A stretch of 64,000 nt of DNA from an uncultured Holophagaceae bacterium (GTDB taxonomy: Bacteria > Acidobacteriota > Holophagae > Holophagales > Holophagaceae). Below are positions 26,563-34,768 of the stretch, piece after piece; position 1 is the first letter of the stretch, and every line of letters starts with the position of its first letter. Below the pieces are notes generated by a model. It was not told the origin of the DNA and did no database searches. It was given only the letters and a program-made list of their open reading frames with translations. The translations under genes were made by a program, and so were the position numbers. The DNA lies in the NCBI GenBank assembly GCA_903884655.1, contig CAISFO010000033.1, forward strand, positions 1 through 64,000, given 5' to 3'.

Positions 26563-28050
26563 ATGGCTGCCCATCATCCGACCTCGGGCCAGACCAGGAT
26601 CTGGCTCCTCCTGGCGCTGGCGGTGGTCGGACTCGGAGTATTGGGCGTGTTCCTCGCCGGACCACCGCCTCCCGAGCGGGTGCTGATCCTCGCATCCCCC
26701 CTGGAGGATCAGGGCAGGGATCTCGGGCCGGGTATGGAGGCCCTGCTGGCCGATTGCATGGAGGTCCTGGCAGGGGCTACGGTCATCCACGCGCCCGCTT
26801 TTCCCTCCAGGGAGATGCTCGATCGCCTGCCCGCCAGCACCCGCCTGCTGCGGTTCCGGGGCAGCCGACAGGGCACCGACCTGGCCCTGACACTGGAATG
26901 GAACACCGTGTCGCGCACCCTGATGGATCAGCCCTGGAACACAGATACCACCCTCTCCCAGCCGCCCAGGCAGGTCCTCGAGCAGCTCATCGAGCGCTGG
27001 CCCCTCATCCTCCGTGACCAGCACCTGGATCGGCTCGTCCCGGCATCCCCGGAGCGGTTCTGGACCATGCTGGACGGCCTGACCATCCAGGATGATCCAA
27101 CCGCAGTGGCACACCTGGAGGCCTCACAGGCCCTGGCCGACGCGGAACCCGGGTGTGCCACGGTCTGGGCCATGCTCGGCGACCATCTCTACCGAAGCCT
27201 CTGGGTGAAGCCCGAACAGTCCGGGATCGGATTGAATTCCCGAACCCACCGCGCCTTCGAGAAGGCCGTACGCCTGGTCCCCGGCTTCCCTCGAGCCACC
27301 TTCCTGTGGTCCATGATGCTGACTGATACGGGAAACCAGAACGTGGCCCTGCAGGTGCTCCGGGATGGCATCCAGCTCCGGCCAGGGTCCGCGGACCTCT
27401 ACCTGGGCGTCGCCTACGCCGGCCGGACCTCGGGCTTGCTGGATCTGGCCCGCAGGGCCCTGGCCCGGCGTCTCAGGTTGCTCGGCCCCATGGCCAGGCC
27501 TTCTTCCTGGTTCACGGAAACCACCTACCTCTACCTCGGAGACCTGAAGCGGTTCGAGGATGATCTCACCCAGACGGACGCGAATCCTTCGGACGCCCGC
27601 CTTCTCTTCTACCAAGGCTACTTGTCCCTGATCCAAGGCGATCCCGGGAAGGCCCTGGGCCTCATGCATTCCGGCAGCCGCTCCGGGCTGACTCCGGCGC
27701 CGTTCCGCGACCTTTGCAGGGCCTACCAGGCCTACCTTGAAGGAAGGCCAGAGGATGGGTTGGCGGGCCTGCGGGAACTCGACCAGATTCGCGGCAAGCT
27801 CCACATTCCGGATGGCGAGTGGACGTTCAAGGAAGCCGAGGTCTATTCACTGCTCGGCGACGCCGACAGCGGCGTGGACTGCGCCACCCGTTCCTTCGTG
27901 CAGGGCTTCAGCTGCGCCGCCTGGTACGAGGGCTCACCTTGCCTGGCCCGCGTGCGAAAACATCCCCGCTGGCCAACGCTGCAGCGGAACATCCTGGAAC
28001 GACAGGCTGTCCTGGCCGGAAGCTTCCCCTCCTCTGCCTTCGGACTCTAA
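26563..28050 (+). CDS. Membrane-anchored TPR-repeat protein of unknown function
   Basis: A 495-residue protein with one N-terminal membrane anchor (IWLLLALAVVGLGVLGVFLAG) and a large extracytoplasmic part. Residues about 40-160 form an alpha/beta region; the rest contains TPR-like helix pairs (HRAFEKAVRLVPGFPRATFL; VALQVLRDGIQLRPGSADLY; LGVAYAGRTSGLLDLARRAL). The final region has paired cysteines (VDCATRSFVQGFSCAAWYEG). It begins 8 bp after ffh and probably shares its transcript, although the position between ffh and rpsP is unusual. I do not recognise the family. Confidence 0.72.
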   Translation: MAAHHPTSGQTRIWLLLALAVVGLGVLGVFLAGPPPPERVLILASPLEDQGRDLGPGMEALLADCMEVLAGATVIHAPAFPSREMLDRLPASTRLLRFRGSRQGTDLALTLEWNTVSRTLMDQPWNTDTTLSQPPRQVLEQLIERWPLILRDQHLDRLVPASPERFWTMLDGLTIQDDPTAVAHLEASQALADAEPGCATVWAMLGDHLYRSLWVKPEQSGIGLNSRTHRAFEKAVRLVPGFPRATFLWSMMLTDTGNQNVALQVLRDGIQLRPGSADLYLGVAYAGRTSGLLDLARRALARRLRLLGPMARPSSWFTETTYLYLGDLKRFEDDLTQTDANPSDARLLFYQGYLSLIQGDPGKALGLMHSGSRSGLTPAPFRDLCRAYQAYLEGRPEDGLAGLRELDQIRGKLHIPDGEWTFKEAEVYSLLGDADSGVDCATRSFVQGFSCAAWYEGSPCLARVRKHPRWPTLQRNILERQAVLAGSFPSSAFGL

Positions 28051-28057
28051 TTAGAGC

Positions 28058-28086
28058 TTGGGTTATGGGGCATTCCGCGATACACT
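28058..28086 (+). promoter_or_regulatory. Possible sigma70 promoter of rpsP
   Basis: TTGGGT (28058-28063) and TACACT (28081-28086) are separated by exactly 17 bases, about 20 bp before the rpsP start codon at 28107. It would allow the ribosomal block to be transcribed independently of the TPR gene. Confidence 0.5.
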
Positions 28087-28106
28087 TTCCTGCTCAGGGA
28101 GTGCCC

Positions 28107-28349
28107 ATGCTTTCGATCCGTCTTGCTCGCAATGGTGCCAAGAAGCGCCCGTTCTACCACATCGTCGTTTCCGAGAACGACCGCATCCCCACTGGCCGGG
28201 CCGTCGAGGTGCTGGGTTTCGTGAATCCCATCGCCGGCGCCGGTGAAGCCGTGCGCATCGACGTGGAGAAGGCCAAGTCCTGGCTGCAGAAGGGCGCTCA
28301 GCCCTCCAAGACCGTGCTTGACCTGTTCAAGAAGAACCAGATTCTCTAG
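28107..28349 (+). CDS. rpsP: 30S ribosomal protein S16
   Basis: Small-subunit ribosomal protein needed for 16S rRNA folding. The 80-residue sequence is canonical: MLSIRLARNGAKKRPFYHIV, then SENDRIPTGRAVEVLGFVNP and WLQKGAQPSKTVLDLFKK. The start at 28107 has AGGGAG upstream. It opens the rpsP-khpA-rimM block conserved in many bacteria. Confidence 0.97.
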   Translation: MLSIRLARNGAKKRPFYHIVVSENDRIPTGRAVEVLGFVNPIAGAGEAVRIDVEKAKSWLQKGAQPSKTVLDLFKKNQIL

Positions 28350-28367
28350 CCCGAACTCGATCTGCGG

Positions 28368-28398
28368 AAGCCGGGCCTAGGTCCGGCTTTCTTTGTTC
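28368..28398 (+). terminator. Hairpin between rpsP and khpA (terminator or attenuator)
   Basis: AAGCCGGGCCT/AGGTCCGGCTT (28368-28389) folds back on itself with one G-T wobble and is followed by TTCTTTGTTC. The hairpin could end part of the rpsP transcripts, so rpsP would be made in excess over khpA and rimM. Confidence 0.6.
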
Positions 28399-28413
28399 AT
28401 CCGGGAGAAAACC

Positions 28414-28662
28414 ATGAACCTCGAAGCGTTCCTGCGCGAAGTGCTGACCCCCCTGCTGGACCACCCGGACGCGCTCCGGGTCGAGATCGCCGGCGAAAGC
28501 AAGCGGCGGGACGTGCTGGTCTACGCCGATCCCCGCGACCGCGGGCGCATCATCGGCAAGCACGGGCGCATGATCTCGGCCCTTCGCACCCTCTGCAAGA
28601 CCGCCGGCGAGAAGGCGGGCCTGTCGGTGGACCTCGAGCTGTACGACGGGGACGAGGCCTAG
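28414..28662 (+). CDS. khpA: KH-domain RNA-binding protein KhpA
   Basis: An 82-residue single KH domain protein. The RNA-binding loop is GRIIGKHGRMISALRTLC, with the GXXG motif GKHG, preceded by the ALRVEIAGESKRRDVLVYA strands. KhpA typically sits between rpsP and rimM, as here, and works with KhpB on small RNAs and cell elongation in Gram-positives; its role here is inferred. The start at 28414 follows GGGAG. The stop is one base before the GTG start of rimM. Confidence 0.94.
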   Translation: MNLEAFLREVLTPLLDHPDALRVEIAGESKRRDVLVYADPRDRGRIIGKHGRMISALRTLCKTAGEKAGLSVDLELYDGDEA

Positions 28663-28663
28663 G

Positions 28664-29215
28664 GTGCTGCTCGCAGGCCATCTCGCGAAGATTCAGGGGC
28701 TGAAGGGCGAGTTCCTTTTCCACTCCGTCATGGATGCACCGGAACGCCTGGAGGGCATGGCCGGGTTGGTGCTGGCACCGCCCCACCAGGACCTGGAACT
28801 GGCGCCCATGACGCCCCCGGCCCGGGAGGTCAGCCTCCGGATCTTCCGCTGGCACCAGGACAGGCCCTGCCTGGCCTTCCGGGATGTGCCCGACCGCACC
28901 GCTGCGGAAGGCCTAAAAGGCTGGGCCCTGTGGATGCCCGAATCAGCCGCGACCCTGGACGAAGGTGAGACCTTCCGGCACCAGTGGATCGGCTGCGAGG
29001 TGTTTGTGGCCGGCCGCAAAGTGGGCGAAGTGCTGCGCCTCGACCCGGGTCCGGCGGGCTACGACATGGTCATCATGCGCGACCTGCGGCCCGGCCGCAC
29101 GGGCCAGCGGGACATCCCCTACATCAAGTCCTGGTGGACCCTGGACCTGCCCAACCGCCACCTGGACCTGGATCCCCCTCCCGGCCTGCTGGATGTCAAT
29201 CAGGTTGGAGACTGA
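28664..29215 (+). CDS. rimM: Ribosome maturation factor RimM
   Basis: Assists 30S head assembly and binds S19. The N-terminal RimM domain starts LAGHLAKIQGLKGEFLFHS and the C-terminal PRC-barrel is present (WIGCEVFVAGRKVGEVLRLD; DIPYIKSWWTLDLPNRHLDL ending in GLLDV). 183 residues is normal. GTG start at 28664, one base after the khpA stop. The usual next genes trmD and rplS are absent; a DUF4442 gene follows instead. Confidence 0.92.
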   Translation: MLLAGHLAKIQGLKGEFLFHSVMDAPERLEGMAGLVLAPPHQDLELAPMTPPAREVSLRIFRWHQDRPCLAFRDVPDRTAAEGLKGWALWMPESAATLDEGETFRHQWIGCEVFVAGRKVGEVLRLDPGPAGYDMVIMRDLRPGRTGQRDIPYIKSWWTLDLPNRHLDLDPPPGLLDVNQVGD

Positions 29216-29218
29216 ACC

Positions 29219-29704
29219 ATGTCGACCGGCCTGCAGCGCTTCAAGGAGACCTTCAGCATGCGCCTGTTCGGGTGGCTGAAGATCCCCCTGCTGGCCTCGG
29301 TGCGGCCCAGCGTGGTGGAACTGGGCGACACCCGCTGTGTGGTGCGCATCCCGTTGCGGCGCTGGTCGAAGAACCACCTCGGCTCCATGTACTTCGGTGC
29401 CCTGGCCATCGGGGCCGACTGCGCTGGCGGCCTGCTGGCCATGGACCAGATCAAGCGCTCGGGCAAGCAGGTCTCCCTGGTCTTCAAGTCCTTCCAGGCC
29501 ACCTTCCTCAAGCGCCCGGAATCGGATGTCTATTTCATCTGCGAGGGCGGCCGGGCCATCCGCGACCAGGTCCAGCGGACCCTGGAATCAGAGGAACGGA
29601 TCACTGAGCCCATGGCCATCCAGGCCGCAGTGAAACTGCCGGACGGAACCTTCGAACCTGTGGCCGAGTTCGTGCTGGAGCTCAGTCTGAAGGGACGGAG
29701 CTAG
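29219..29704 (+). CDS. DUF4442 hotdog-fold protein (thioesterase-like)
   Basis: A 161-residue protein. The central segment RRWSKNHLGSMYFGALAIGA then DCAGGLLAM is the hallmark of DUF4442, a hotdog-fold family related to acyl-CoA thioesterases (PaaI-like). Catalytic activity is not established. It starts 3 bp after rimM, suggesting co-transcription. A second DUF4442 gene lies at 37123 in this window. Its stop overlaps the convergent marC-like gene. Confidence 0.85.
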   Translation: MSTGLQRFKETFSMRLFGWLKIPLLASVRPSVVELGDTRCVVRIPLRRWSKNHLGSMYFGALAIGADCAGGLLAMDQIKRSGKQVSLVFKSFQATFLKRPESDVYFICEGGRAIRDQVQRTLESEERITEPMAIQAAVKLPDGTFEPVAEFVLELSLKGRS

Positions 29705-30309
29705 ACGGCCCGGAGCTGGATGACGAACTTCTGGATGCCCGCCAGGAGCATCTCGATGGCGATCGCCGTGAGCACGAGGCCCATCAGCCGCTCGAAGGCC
29801 ATGGTGACCCGCTCGCCCAGGAAATCCGCGATTCGTTCCGCGGACCCGAGCACCACCGCGGAAATGGCCATGGCCACCGACAGGGCGCCCAGCCACTCCC
29901 AGAGCCGGTGAGGCTCCCGGCTCACCAGCAGCAATACCGTGGCGATGGCCGAGGGGCCGGCGATGAAGGGAATGGCCAGCGGCACCAGGAAGGGTTCCCC
30001 GTGAATGGGGTGGTCGACCCTCCCTTCAGGGTGGGGGAAGACCATCTTCAGCGCGATGAGGAACAGGATCACCCCGCCGGCGATGCCAAGGGAGGTGTCC
30101 GTCAGGTGCATGAGCCTCAGGACGTGCTGCCCGAAGAGCGCGAAGAAGACCAGAATCACGAAGGCGAACAGAACCTCGCGGATGATGATCCGCTGCCGCC
30201 GTGCCGGGTCCACCTGGCGCAGGATCCCGATGAAGACCGGGATGTTGCCCAGGGGGTCGGTGACCAGGACCAGCAGGACGATCGCCGAGAAGAAGGAGGA
30301 GGAGGCCAT
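29701..30309 (-). CDS. MarC/YhgN-family integral membrane protein
   Basis: A 202-residue protein with about six hydrophobic segments, starting with FFSAIVLLVLVTDPLGNIPV, the conserved first helix of the MarC family (with DPLGNIPVF), and the fourth-helix region LAIPFIAGPSAIATVLLLV. The function of MarC proteins is unresolved; the old multiple-antibiotic-resistance link has been withdrawn. It is downstream of the sppA/DUF962 genes on the same strand and converges with the DUF4442 gene with stop codons overlapping. Confidence 0.92.
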   Translation of the reverse strand: MASSSFFSAIVLLVLVTDPLGNIPVFIGILRQVDPARRQRIIIREVLFAFVILVFFALFGQHVLRLMHLTDTSLGIAGGVILFLIALKMVFPHPEGRVDHPIHGEPFLVPLAIPFIAGPSAIATVLLLVSREPHRLWEWLGALSVAMAISAVVLGSAERIADFLGERVTMAFERLMGLVLTAIAIEMLLAGIQKFVIQLRAV

Positions 30310-30373
30310 GGCCTTTCAGCATAGCCGTGGGTGGGGCCCTACCTGAACTGTCCGGTGACCACCGGGCCATTGC

Positions 30374-30688
30374 TCAAGTGGGAGGTGTGGAGTGCCCCGT
30401 GACCTTCGAGAACCACCAGCGGAGGCCTACCAGCAGGAACCGCCAGTCCCTGAAGAACTCGGGAGGTTTCCCCTCGACTGCATGGCCCAGGAACTGGAAG
30501 AACCACCCCGCCCCGAAGAGCATCAGGCCCATCTTCCAAAGCCCCTGGACCAGGGGCGCCGCCAGCAGCACGAGCACCGACAGGGTCACCAGGGGAATTC
30601 CAACGGTGTGACACGCCTGGTTGACAGGGTGCTGGTGGCTCCGCGAATAGTCCTGGATCCATTCCGCCATGGGTCTCGACCCGAGCAT
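30374..30688 (-). CDS. Mpo1-like/DUF962 membrane protein
   Basis: A 104-residue protein with the DUF962 pattern: YSRSHQHPVNQACHTVGIPL at the start, two hydrophobic helices (VLVLLAAPLVQGLWKMGLML), and GHAVEGKPPEFFRDWRFLLV near the end. The yeast member Mpo1 is a 2-hydroxy fatty acid dioxygenase and the histidines here fit metal binding, but bacterial function is unproven. The start at 30688 is decided by a strong GGAGGTGA site; an internal ATG at 30670 is the alternative. It follows sppA by 47 bp. Confidence 0.88.
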   Translation of the reverse strand: MLGSRPMAEWIQDYSRSHQHPVNQACHTVGIPLVTLSVLVLLAAPLVQGLWKMGLMLFGAGWFFQFLGHAVEGKPPEFFRDWRFLLVGLRWWFSKVTGHSTPPT

Positions 30689-30735
30689 GGTCACCTCCGG
30701 ACTTGGCTGGTTCGGACCCGAAGCGGACGGCCAGT

Positions 30736-32511
30736 TCACTTCAGGTCGAGCTCGAAAGGCATGCGGGCGTAGACGCCGCGCGGATCATTCAGGGCTGAAA
30801 GCCGTTCCATCTGCAGCTTGAACGCCTCCGTCAGCACTTCTACCGGCCCAGCCTTGGCCAGCTTCCTGGATTTGCCCTGGCCAAGGTTCTTGAGTAGTTC
30901 CTTGAAGGGATCCTGTTCGTGCTCGGGGCCAACGACATAGAAATCGTTCTCGGCCTTGGCCATCTTGGCGGCGTACCTGACGGCCGAGCCCAGGCCCCCA
31001 ATCTCATCCACCAGACCCAGCTTCAGTGCTTCCTGGCCCGACCAGACACGGCCCTGGGCGATCTCGTGGACAGCCTCCTTCTTCATCTTGCGGCTGTCGG
31101 CCACCTTGCTGATGAACTGCTCGTAGATGTGGTCCACCACGCCCTGAATCCGGTTGAGCTCGACCTCCGTCTTGGGTCGGGCGAGGGTCATGGGATTTGC
31201 CAGCTTCGCGGTCTGCACGCTGTCCCAGGTGATGCCATGCTCGTTGGCCAGCTTCTTCACGTTGGGCAGCATCCCGAACACGCCGATGGATCCGGTGATC
31301 GTGGTGGGCTCGGCAAAGATCCGGTCGCCATAGGTGCTGATCCAGTAGCCACCCGAGGCGGCCAAGTGGCCCATGGACACCACCAGCGGCTTCGCCTTCC
31401 TGGTGAGCACAACCTCCCGCTGGATCAGCTCTGAAGCAGCGGCGCTGCCCCCGGGGCTGTTCACTCGCAGCACGACGGCCTTGACCCGGCCATCCAGACG
31501 CAGGCGCCTCAGCTCCCGGCTGAGCCGCTCACCCCCCACCTGCAGAGACCGCCCCTCGCCGTCCACAATTTCGCCTTCGGCGACCAGGACGGCGATCCGC
31601 GTCTTCCCGGGCTTCGCATCGCCAGGAATGCCTGCGTAGGTGGCGAGCGTGATCTGGGGGAAGTCCTTGTCCTTGCTCTCCTTCCCAGCCAGCTTCTTCA
31701 ATTCGTCGAGCACCTCGTCGTAGGGCGCGATGCGGTCCACCAGGCCGAGCCGTTTGGCGTCCTCCGATTCCACGATCCCCTGCTCATCCGCGATGGCCTG
31801 AAGCTCCGAGGGCGATTTTTTTCGATCCTTGGCCACCGTGGCCTTCCACTCGCCCCAGAGGTCATCCAGCAGCATCTGCATCTGCACTCGATTGGGCTCG
31901 CTCATGTGGTCGGTAATAAAGGGCTCCACGGCGCTCTTGAACTTCCCCACGCGGGTGACCTGTACTTCCACGCCGTATTTCTTGAGGGCCTCCCCGAAGA
32001 ACATGGGCTCACTCGCCAGACCGTTCACTTCCATCGCACCGAATGGGTTGATGAACACGGTCGTCGCGCCAGCGGCCAGGTAGTAGTCCCGCTTGCTCCA
32101 GCCCAGGTTGTAGGCGAGCACCGGCTTCTTCTCCTTGAACCGCTGGATGGCCTCCCTCAGTTCCCGGAGTTGGGCGGGCCCGGCACCCTGCAGGTTGCCG
32201 GTCAGGAAGAGCGCGGTGATGCGGGCATCATTCCCCGCCCGGTCCAGGGCCTCGATGGCCGCAGGAAGGGCCTGGCTGTGGGCCCCGCCGCCGCCGAAAA
32301 CCTCGTTCAAGGCCTCTCCGGCTTCCGTGTCACGCTCCGCGTCCGACAGGCTGGTATCCAGGTCGAAGACCAGCACCGCCTTGCTGGGCACAGTGGGCTT
32401 GCCTGAAGAACCGAGGATGGCCACCAGGCCCAGGAACCCGACGAAGATCATGCCTCCGGCCACCATCAGGGCCAGCAGAGAGGCGAAAAAGCTCTTGAAG
32501 AAGGCCTTCAT
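30736..32511 (-). CDS. sppA: Signal peptide peptidase SppA (protease IV, long form)
   Basis: Membrane-bound serine/lysine protease that degrades released signal peptides. An N-terminal anchor (LLALMVAGGMIFVGFLGLVA) is followed by two tandem ClpP-like domains. The N-terminal repeat carries the general-base lysine in VGKFKSAVEPF (near residue 190), and the C-terminal repeat the nucleophile serine in GHLAASGGYWIS (near 387), preceded by RVNSPGGSAAASELI. 591 residues is the 67K long form. It lies downstream of the FMN reductase on the same strand. Confidence 0.94.
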   Translation of the reverse strand: MKAFFKSFFASLLALMVAGGMIFVGFLGLVAILGSSGKPTVPSKAVLVFDLDTSLSDAERDTEAGEALNEVFGGGGAHSQALPAAIEALDRAGNDARITALFLTGNLQGAGPAQLRELREAIQRFKEKKPVLAYNLGWSKRDYYLAAGATTVFINPFGAMEVNGLASEPMFFGEALKKYGVEVQVTRVGKFKSAVEPFITDHMSEPNRVQMQMLLDDLWGEWKATVAKDRKKSPSELQAIADEQGIVESEDAKRLGLVDRIAPYDEVLDELKKLAGKESKDKDFPQITLATYAGIPGDAKPGKTRIAVLVAEGEIVDGEGRSLQVGGERLSRELRRLRLDGRVKAVVLRVNSPGGSAAASELIQREVVLTRKAKPLVVSMGHLAASGGYWISTYGDRIFAEPTTITGSIGVFGMLPNVKKLANEHGITWDSVQTAKLANPMTLARPKTEVELNRIQGVVDHIYEQFISKVADSRKMKKEAVHEIAQGRVWSGQEALKLGLVDEIGGLGSAVRYAAKMAKAENDFYVVGPEHEQDPFKELLKNLGQGKSRKLAKAGPVEVLTEAFKLQMERLSALNDPRGVYARMPFELDLK

Positions 32512-32551
32512 GACGGCTCCGAATAGATCCCCAGAATGGCACGAACCCCCA

Positions 32552-33094
32552 TCAGGAGCGCAGCCTGGCCGTCAGGGACAGGAACCCCTCGAGGACCTTC
32601 GGCACCAGGCTGGCGGTGCGGGGATCCGTGGGGGCGCCCTGGTCATTGAGCTGCTGGTCCGCGTGGGGCACGGTGATCGCCTCTGGAATCGCCAGGGCGC
32701 CCATGTTGGCGAGGGTGGCCCGCCAGGCCATGAGCCCGCGAGCACCGCCGAAGGCCCCGGGGCTCGCGGCGCACAGCAGCACGGGCAGGCCTGGCCAGGG
32801 GCTGGGCTTCATGGTGCTGAGCCAGTCCACGACATTCTTCAGATGGCCGGGAATGCCCGCGTTGTACTCCGGCGAAACGATGACCAGTCCCTGGGCCCCG
32901 GCCAGGGCGGCATGCAAAGCCCTGGCCTCCGGCCCTGGTTCCACACCGTCTTCGTAGAGGGGCAGGCGCAGCGCGTCACCTGTGAAGGTGGATACTTCAT
33001 GTTCCCGTGCCGTCAATTCTCCTGCGAGATGCCGCAACAACCGGGCATTGAAAGATGCAGAACGCAGGCTTCCACCGATCAGCACTAGACGCAT
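32552..33094 (-). CDS. NADPH-dependent FMN reductase family protein
   Basis: A 180-residue flavodoxin-like reductase. It starts MRLVLIGGSLRSASFNARLL, the phosphate-binding loop of the FMN site, and carries the family signature VSPEYNAGIPGHLKNVVDWL around residues 74-93. Likely substrates are quinones, azo dyes or free flavins. The start at 33094 follows GGAGGG; a longer frame from 33151 would overlap the divergent bacilliredoxin promoter. Confidence 0.92.
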   Translation of the reverse strand: MRLVLIGGSLRSASFNARLLRHLAGELTAREHEVSTFTGDALRLPLYEDGVEPGPEARALHAALAGAQGLVIVSPEYNAGIPGHLKNVVDWLSTMKPSPWPGLPVLLCAASPGAFGGARGLMAWRATLANMGALAIPEAITVPHADQQLNDQGAPTDPRTASLVPKVLEGFLSLTARLRS

Positions 33095-33124
33095 GGGCCC
33101 TCCAGAAATGTGACCTGGATCAAT

Positions 33125-33146
33125 CTTGACTTGTTTGGTAAACTTT
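33125..33146 (+). promoter_or_regulatory. Promoter/operator motif shared with the Nfu gene (copy 1)
   Basis: The 22 bases 33125-33146 (cTTGAC...TTTGGTAAACTTT) match 51271-51292 at 18 positions, including the exact 13-mer TTTGGTAAACTTT. TGGTAAACT fits an extended -10 element. TTGAC and GTAAA form an imperfect dyad resembling Rrf2-type sites. It sits 20 bp before the start codon. Confidence 0.5.
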
Positions 33147-33166
33147 TGCATCCCCCGGAGGATGCC

Positions 33167-33595
33167 TTGAGCAACTACCCCGAAGACATGGTCGCCCCGA
33201 TGCGTCAGGAACTGGTCCAGGTGGGCTTCCGGCAGCTGATGAGCGCGGCCCAGGTGGACGAGGCCCTGCAGCGCCCAGGCACCACCCTGCTGCTAGTGAA
33301 CAGCGTCTGCGGCTGCGCCGCCGCCGGGGCCCGGCCCGGCGTGACCGATGCGCTGCGCAACTACGGTCTGAAGTTTGATCAGCTGGTCACCGTCTTCGCC
33401 GGAATGGAAAAGGAAGCCACGGCCCAGGCCCGGGAATACTTCGAAGGTGCCCTGCCCACCAGCCCCCAGGCCGCCATCCTCCGGGACGGTCAGCTGGTCC
33501 ACCTCATGCAGCGCCAGGATTTCCTCGGTCGCAGCCCGGAAGAGATCGCCGCCACCCTGGGCGCCGCCTATCGGCAGCTCGTCGCCGCGAGCTGA
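33167..33595 (+). CDS. Bacilliredoxin (BrxA/BrxB family)
   Basis: A 142-residue thioredoxin-like protein of the YphP/YqiW family that removes thiol adducts such as bacillithiol from proteins in Firmicutes. The conserved N-terminus (APMRQELVQVGFRQLM) and active-site segment LLVNSVCGCAAAGARPG with the CXC motif CGC are present. The start is probably TTG at 33167, because GGAGGA lies just upstream and the residual length equals BrxA; an ATG at 33110 would overlap the promoter motif. The low-molecular-weight thiol used by this organism is unknown. Confidence 0.9.
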   Translation: MSNYPEDMVAPMRQELVQVGFRQLMSAAQVDEALQRPGTTLLLVNSVCGCAAAGARPGVTDALRNYGLKFDQLVTVFAGMEKEATAQAREYFEGALPTSPQAAILRDGQLVHLMQRQDFLGRSPEEIAATLGAAYRQLVAAS

Positions 33596-33628
33596 GCCCG
33601 CCCCGCGGGAGACATGAAGTAGGCTTGA

Positions 33629-33647
33629 GGGTTGGAGAGACCAACCC
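33629..33647 (+). promoter_or_regulatory. Hairpin covering the ribosome-binding region of the CoA-transferase gene
   Basis: GGGTTGG (33629-33635) pairs with CCAACCC (33641-33647) around a 5-base loop, ending two bases before the ATG at 33650. The only Shine-Dalgarno candidate, GGAGAG, straddles the stem and loop, so folding could limit translation. Confidence 0.4.
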
Positions 33648-33649
33648 CA

Positions 33650-34768
33650 ATGCTCAAGCCCCTGTCCAACTTCAGGATCGTGGATCTGTCCTGCGTGCTC
33701 GCGGGCCCTTTCGCCACCCAGCTGTTGGCGGATTTTGGCGCCGAGGTGCAGAAGCTGGAGCCGCCCGAGGGCGATCCCACAAGGGGCTGGGGGCCTCCCT
33801 TCGAGGAATCCGACACGGGCGAAAGCGCCTATTTCCGCTGTGCCAACCGGGGCAAGCGCAGCAGCACCGTCGACCTGCATACCGAGGAAGGCAAGGCGCG
33901 GCTCTTCGAGCTGCTGAAGGACGCCGATGTGCTGGTGGAGAACTTCCGAGCCGATTCCGCCGATCGCCTGGGTCTGGGTTGGAAGCGGCTGCACGCGAAG
34001 TTCCCCAAGCTCATCCTGGCCTCCGTGCGCGGGTTTGCCTCGGATGTGGTGGCTTCGCGCCGCGCCGGCTACGACTTCATCATCCAGGCCGAAAGCGGCT
34101 GGATGGCCATCACCGGGGAACCGGAGGGGCGTCCCATGAAGGTGGGTGTGGCCCTGGTGGATGTGCTGGCGGGACTCTACTGCGCCAACGGCATCCAGGC
34201 GGCACTGCTGCATCGGGATCGCACGGGTGAAGCCATGCACATCGAAGTGCCGCTCATGGAAGCGGCCCTCGCCGGGCTGGTCAACGTGGCTGCGGGGGCT
34301 CTCATGACCGGCAAGTCCCCGGAACGCATGGGCAACGCCCATCCCCACATCGTCCCCTATCAGTCCTTCCGCTGCAGCGATGGCGAGGTGGCCATCGGCG
34401 TCGGCGGGAACCGTCAGTTCGAAGTGCTGGCCATGTGGCTGGGTCTGGATCTGGATGCCCGCCCGGAGTGGCGGAAGAACCGCGGCCGGGTGAAGGACCG
34501 GGAGGAACTGGTCGCGCTCATCGAAGCCCGGACCCAGGCCAGTACCGTGGATGAGGTCATCACCATGTGCGAGGCCAACACCATCCCCGCAAGTCGCGTC
34601 CGCACCGTGGATGAGGTGCTGTTCCGCCAGGGCGGGAACCTCCACAACCTGCTCCAGCCGTTGTTTGATGTGGAAACCAATACGATGGTGCCCACCTTGG
34701 CGAGCCCCCTGCTTCTCAATGGGGAGCGGGCCTGCGCGTCTCTGCCGCCCCCTCGCTGGAAGCCATGA
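33650..34768 (+). CDS. CaiB/BaiF family CoA-transferase (family III)
   Basis: A 372-residue enzyme moving CoA between carboxylic acids. It starts with NFRIVDLSCVLAGPFATQLL then ADFGAEVQKLEPPEGD, the family's N-terminal Rossmann region. The catalytic aspartate is likely in RAGYDFIIQAESG (near residue 143), and GVALVDVLAGLYCANGIQAA follows. The donor and acceptor acids cannot be read from sequence. The start at 33650 is preceded by a hairpin. The stop overlaps the DciA-like gene (ATGA). Confidence 0.92.
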   Translation: MLKPLSNFRIVDLSCVLAGPFATQLLADFGAEVQKLEPPEGDPTRGWGPPFEESDTGESAYFRCANRGKRSSTVDLHTEEGKARLFELLKDADVLVENFRADSADRLGLGWKRLHAKFPKLILASVRGFASDVVASRRAGYDFIIQAESGWMAITGEPEGRPMKVGVALVDVLAGLYCANGIQAALLHRDRTGEAMHIEVPLMEAALAGLVNVAAGALMTGKSPERMGNAHPHIVPYQSFRCSDGEVAIGVGGNRQFEVLAMWLGLDLDARPEWRKNRGRVKDREELVALIEARTQASTVDEVITMCEANTIPASRVRTVDEVLFRQGGNLHNLLQPLFDVETNTMVPTLASPLLLNGERACASLPPPRWKP

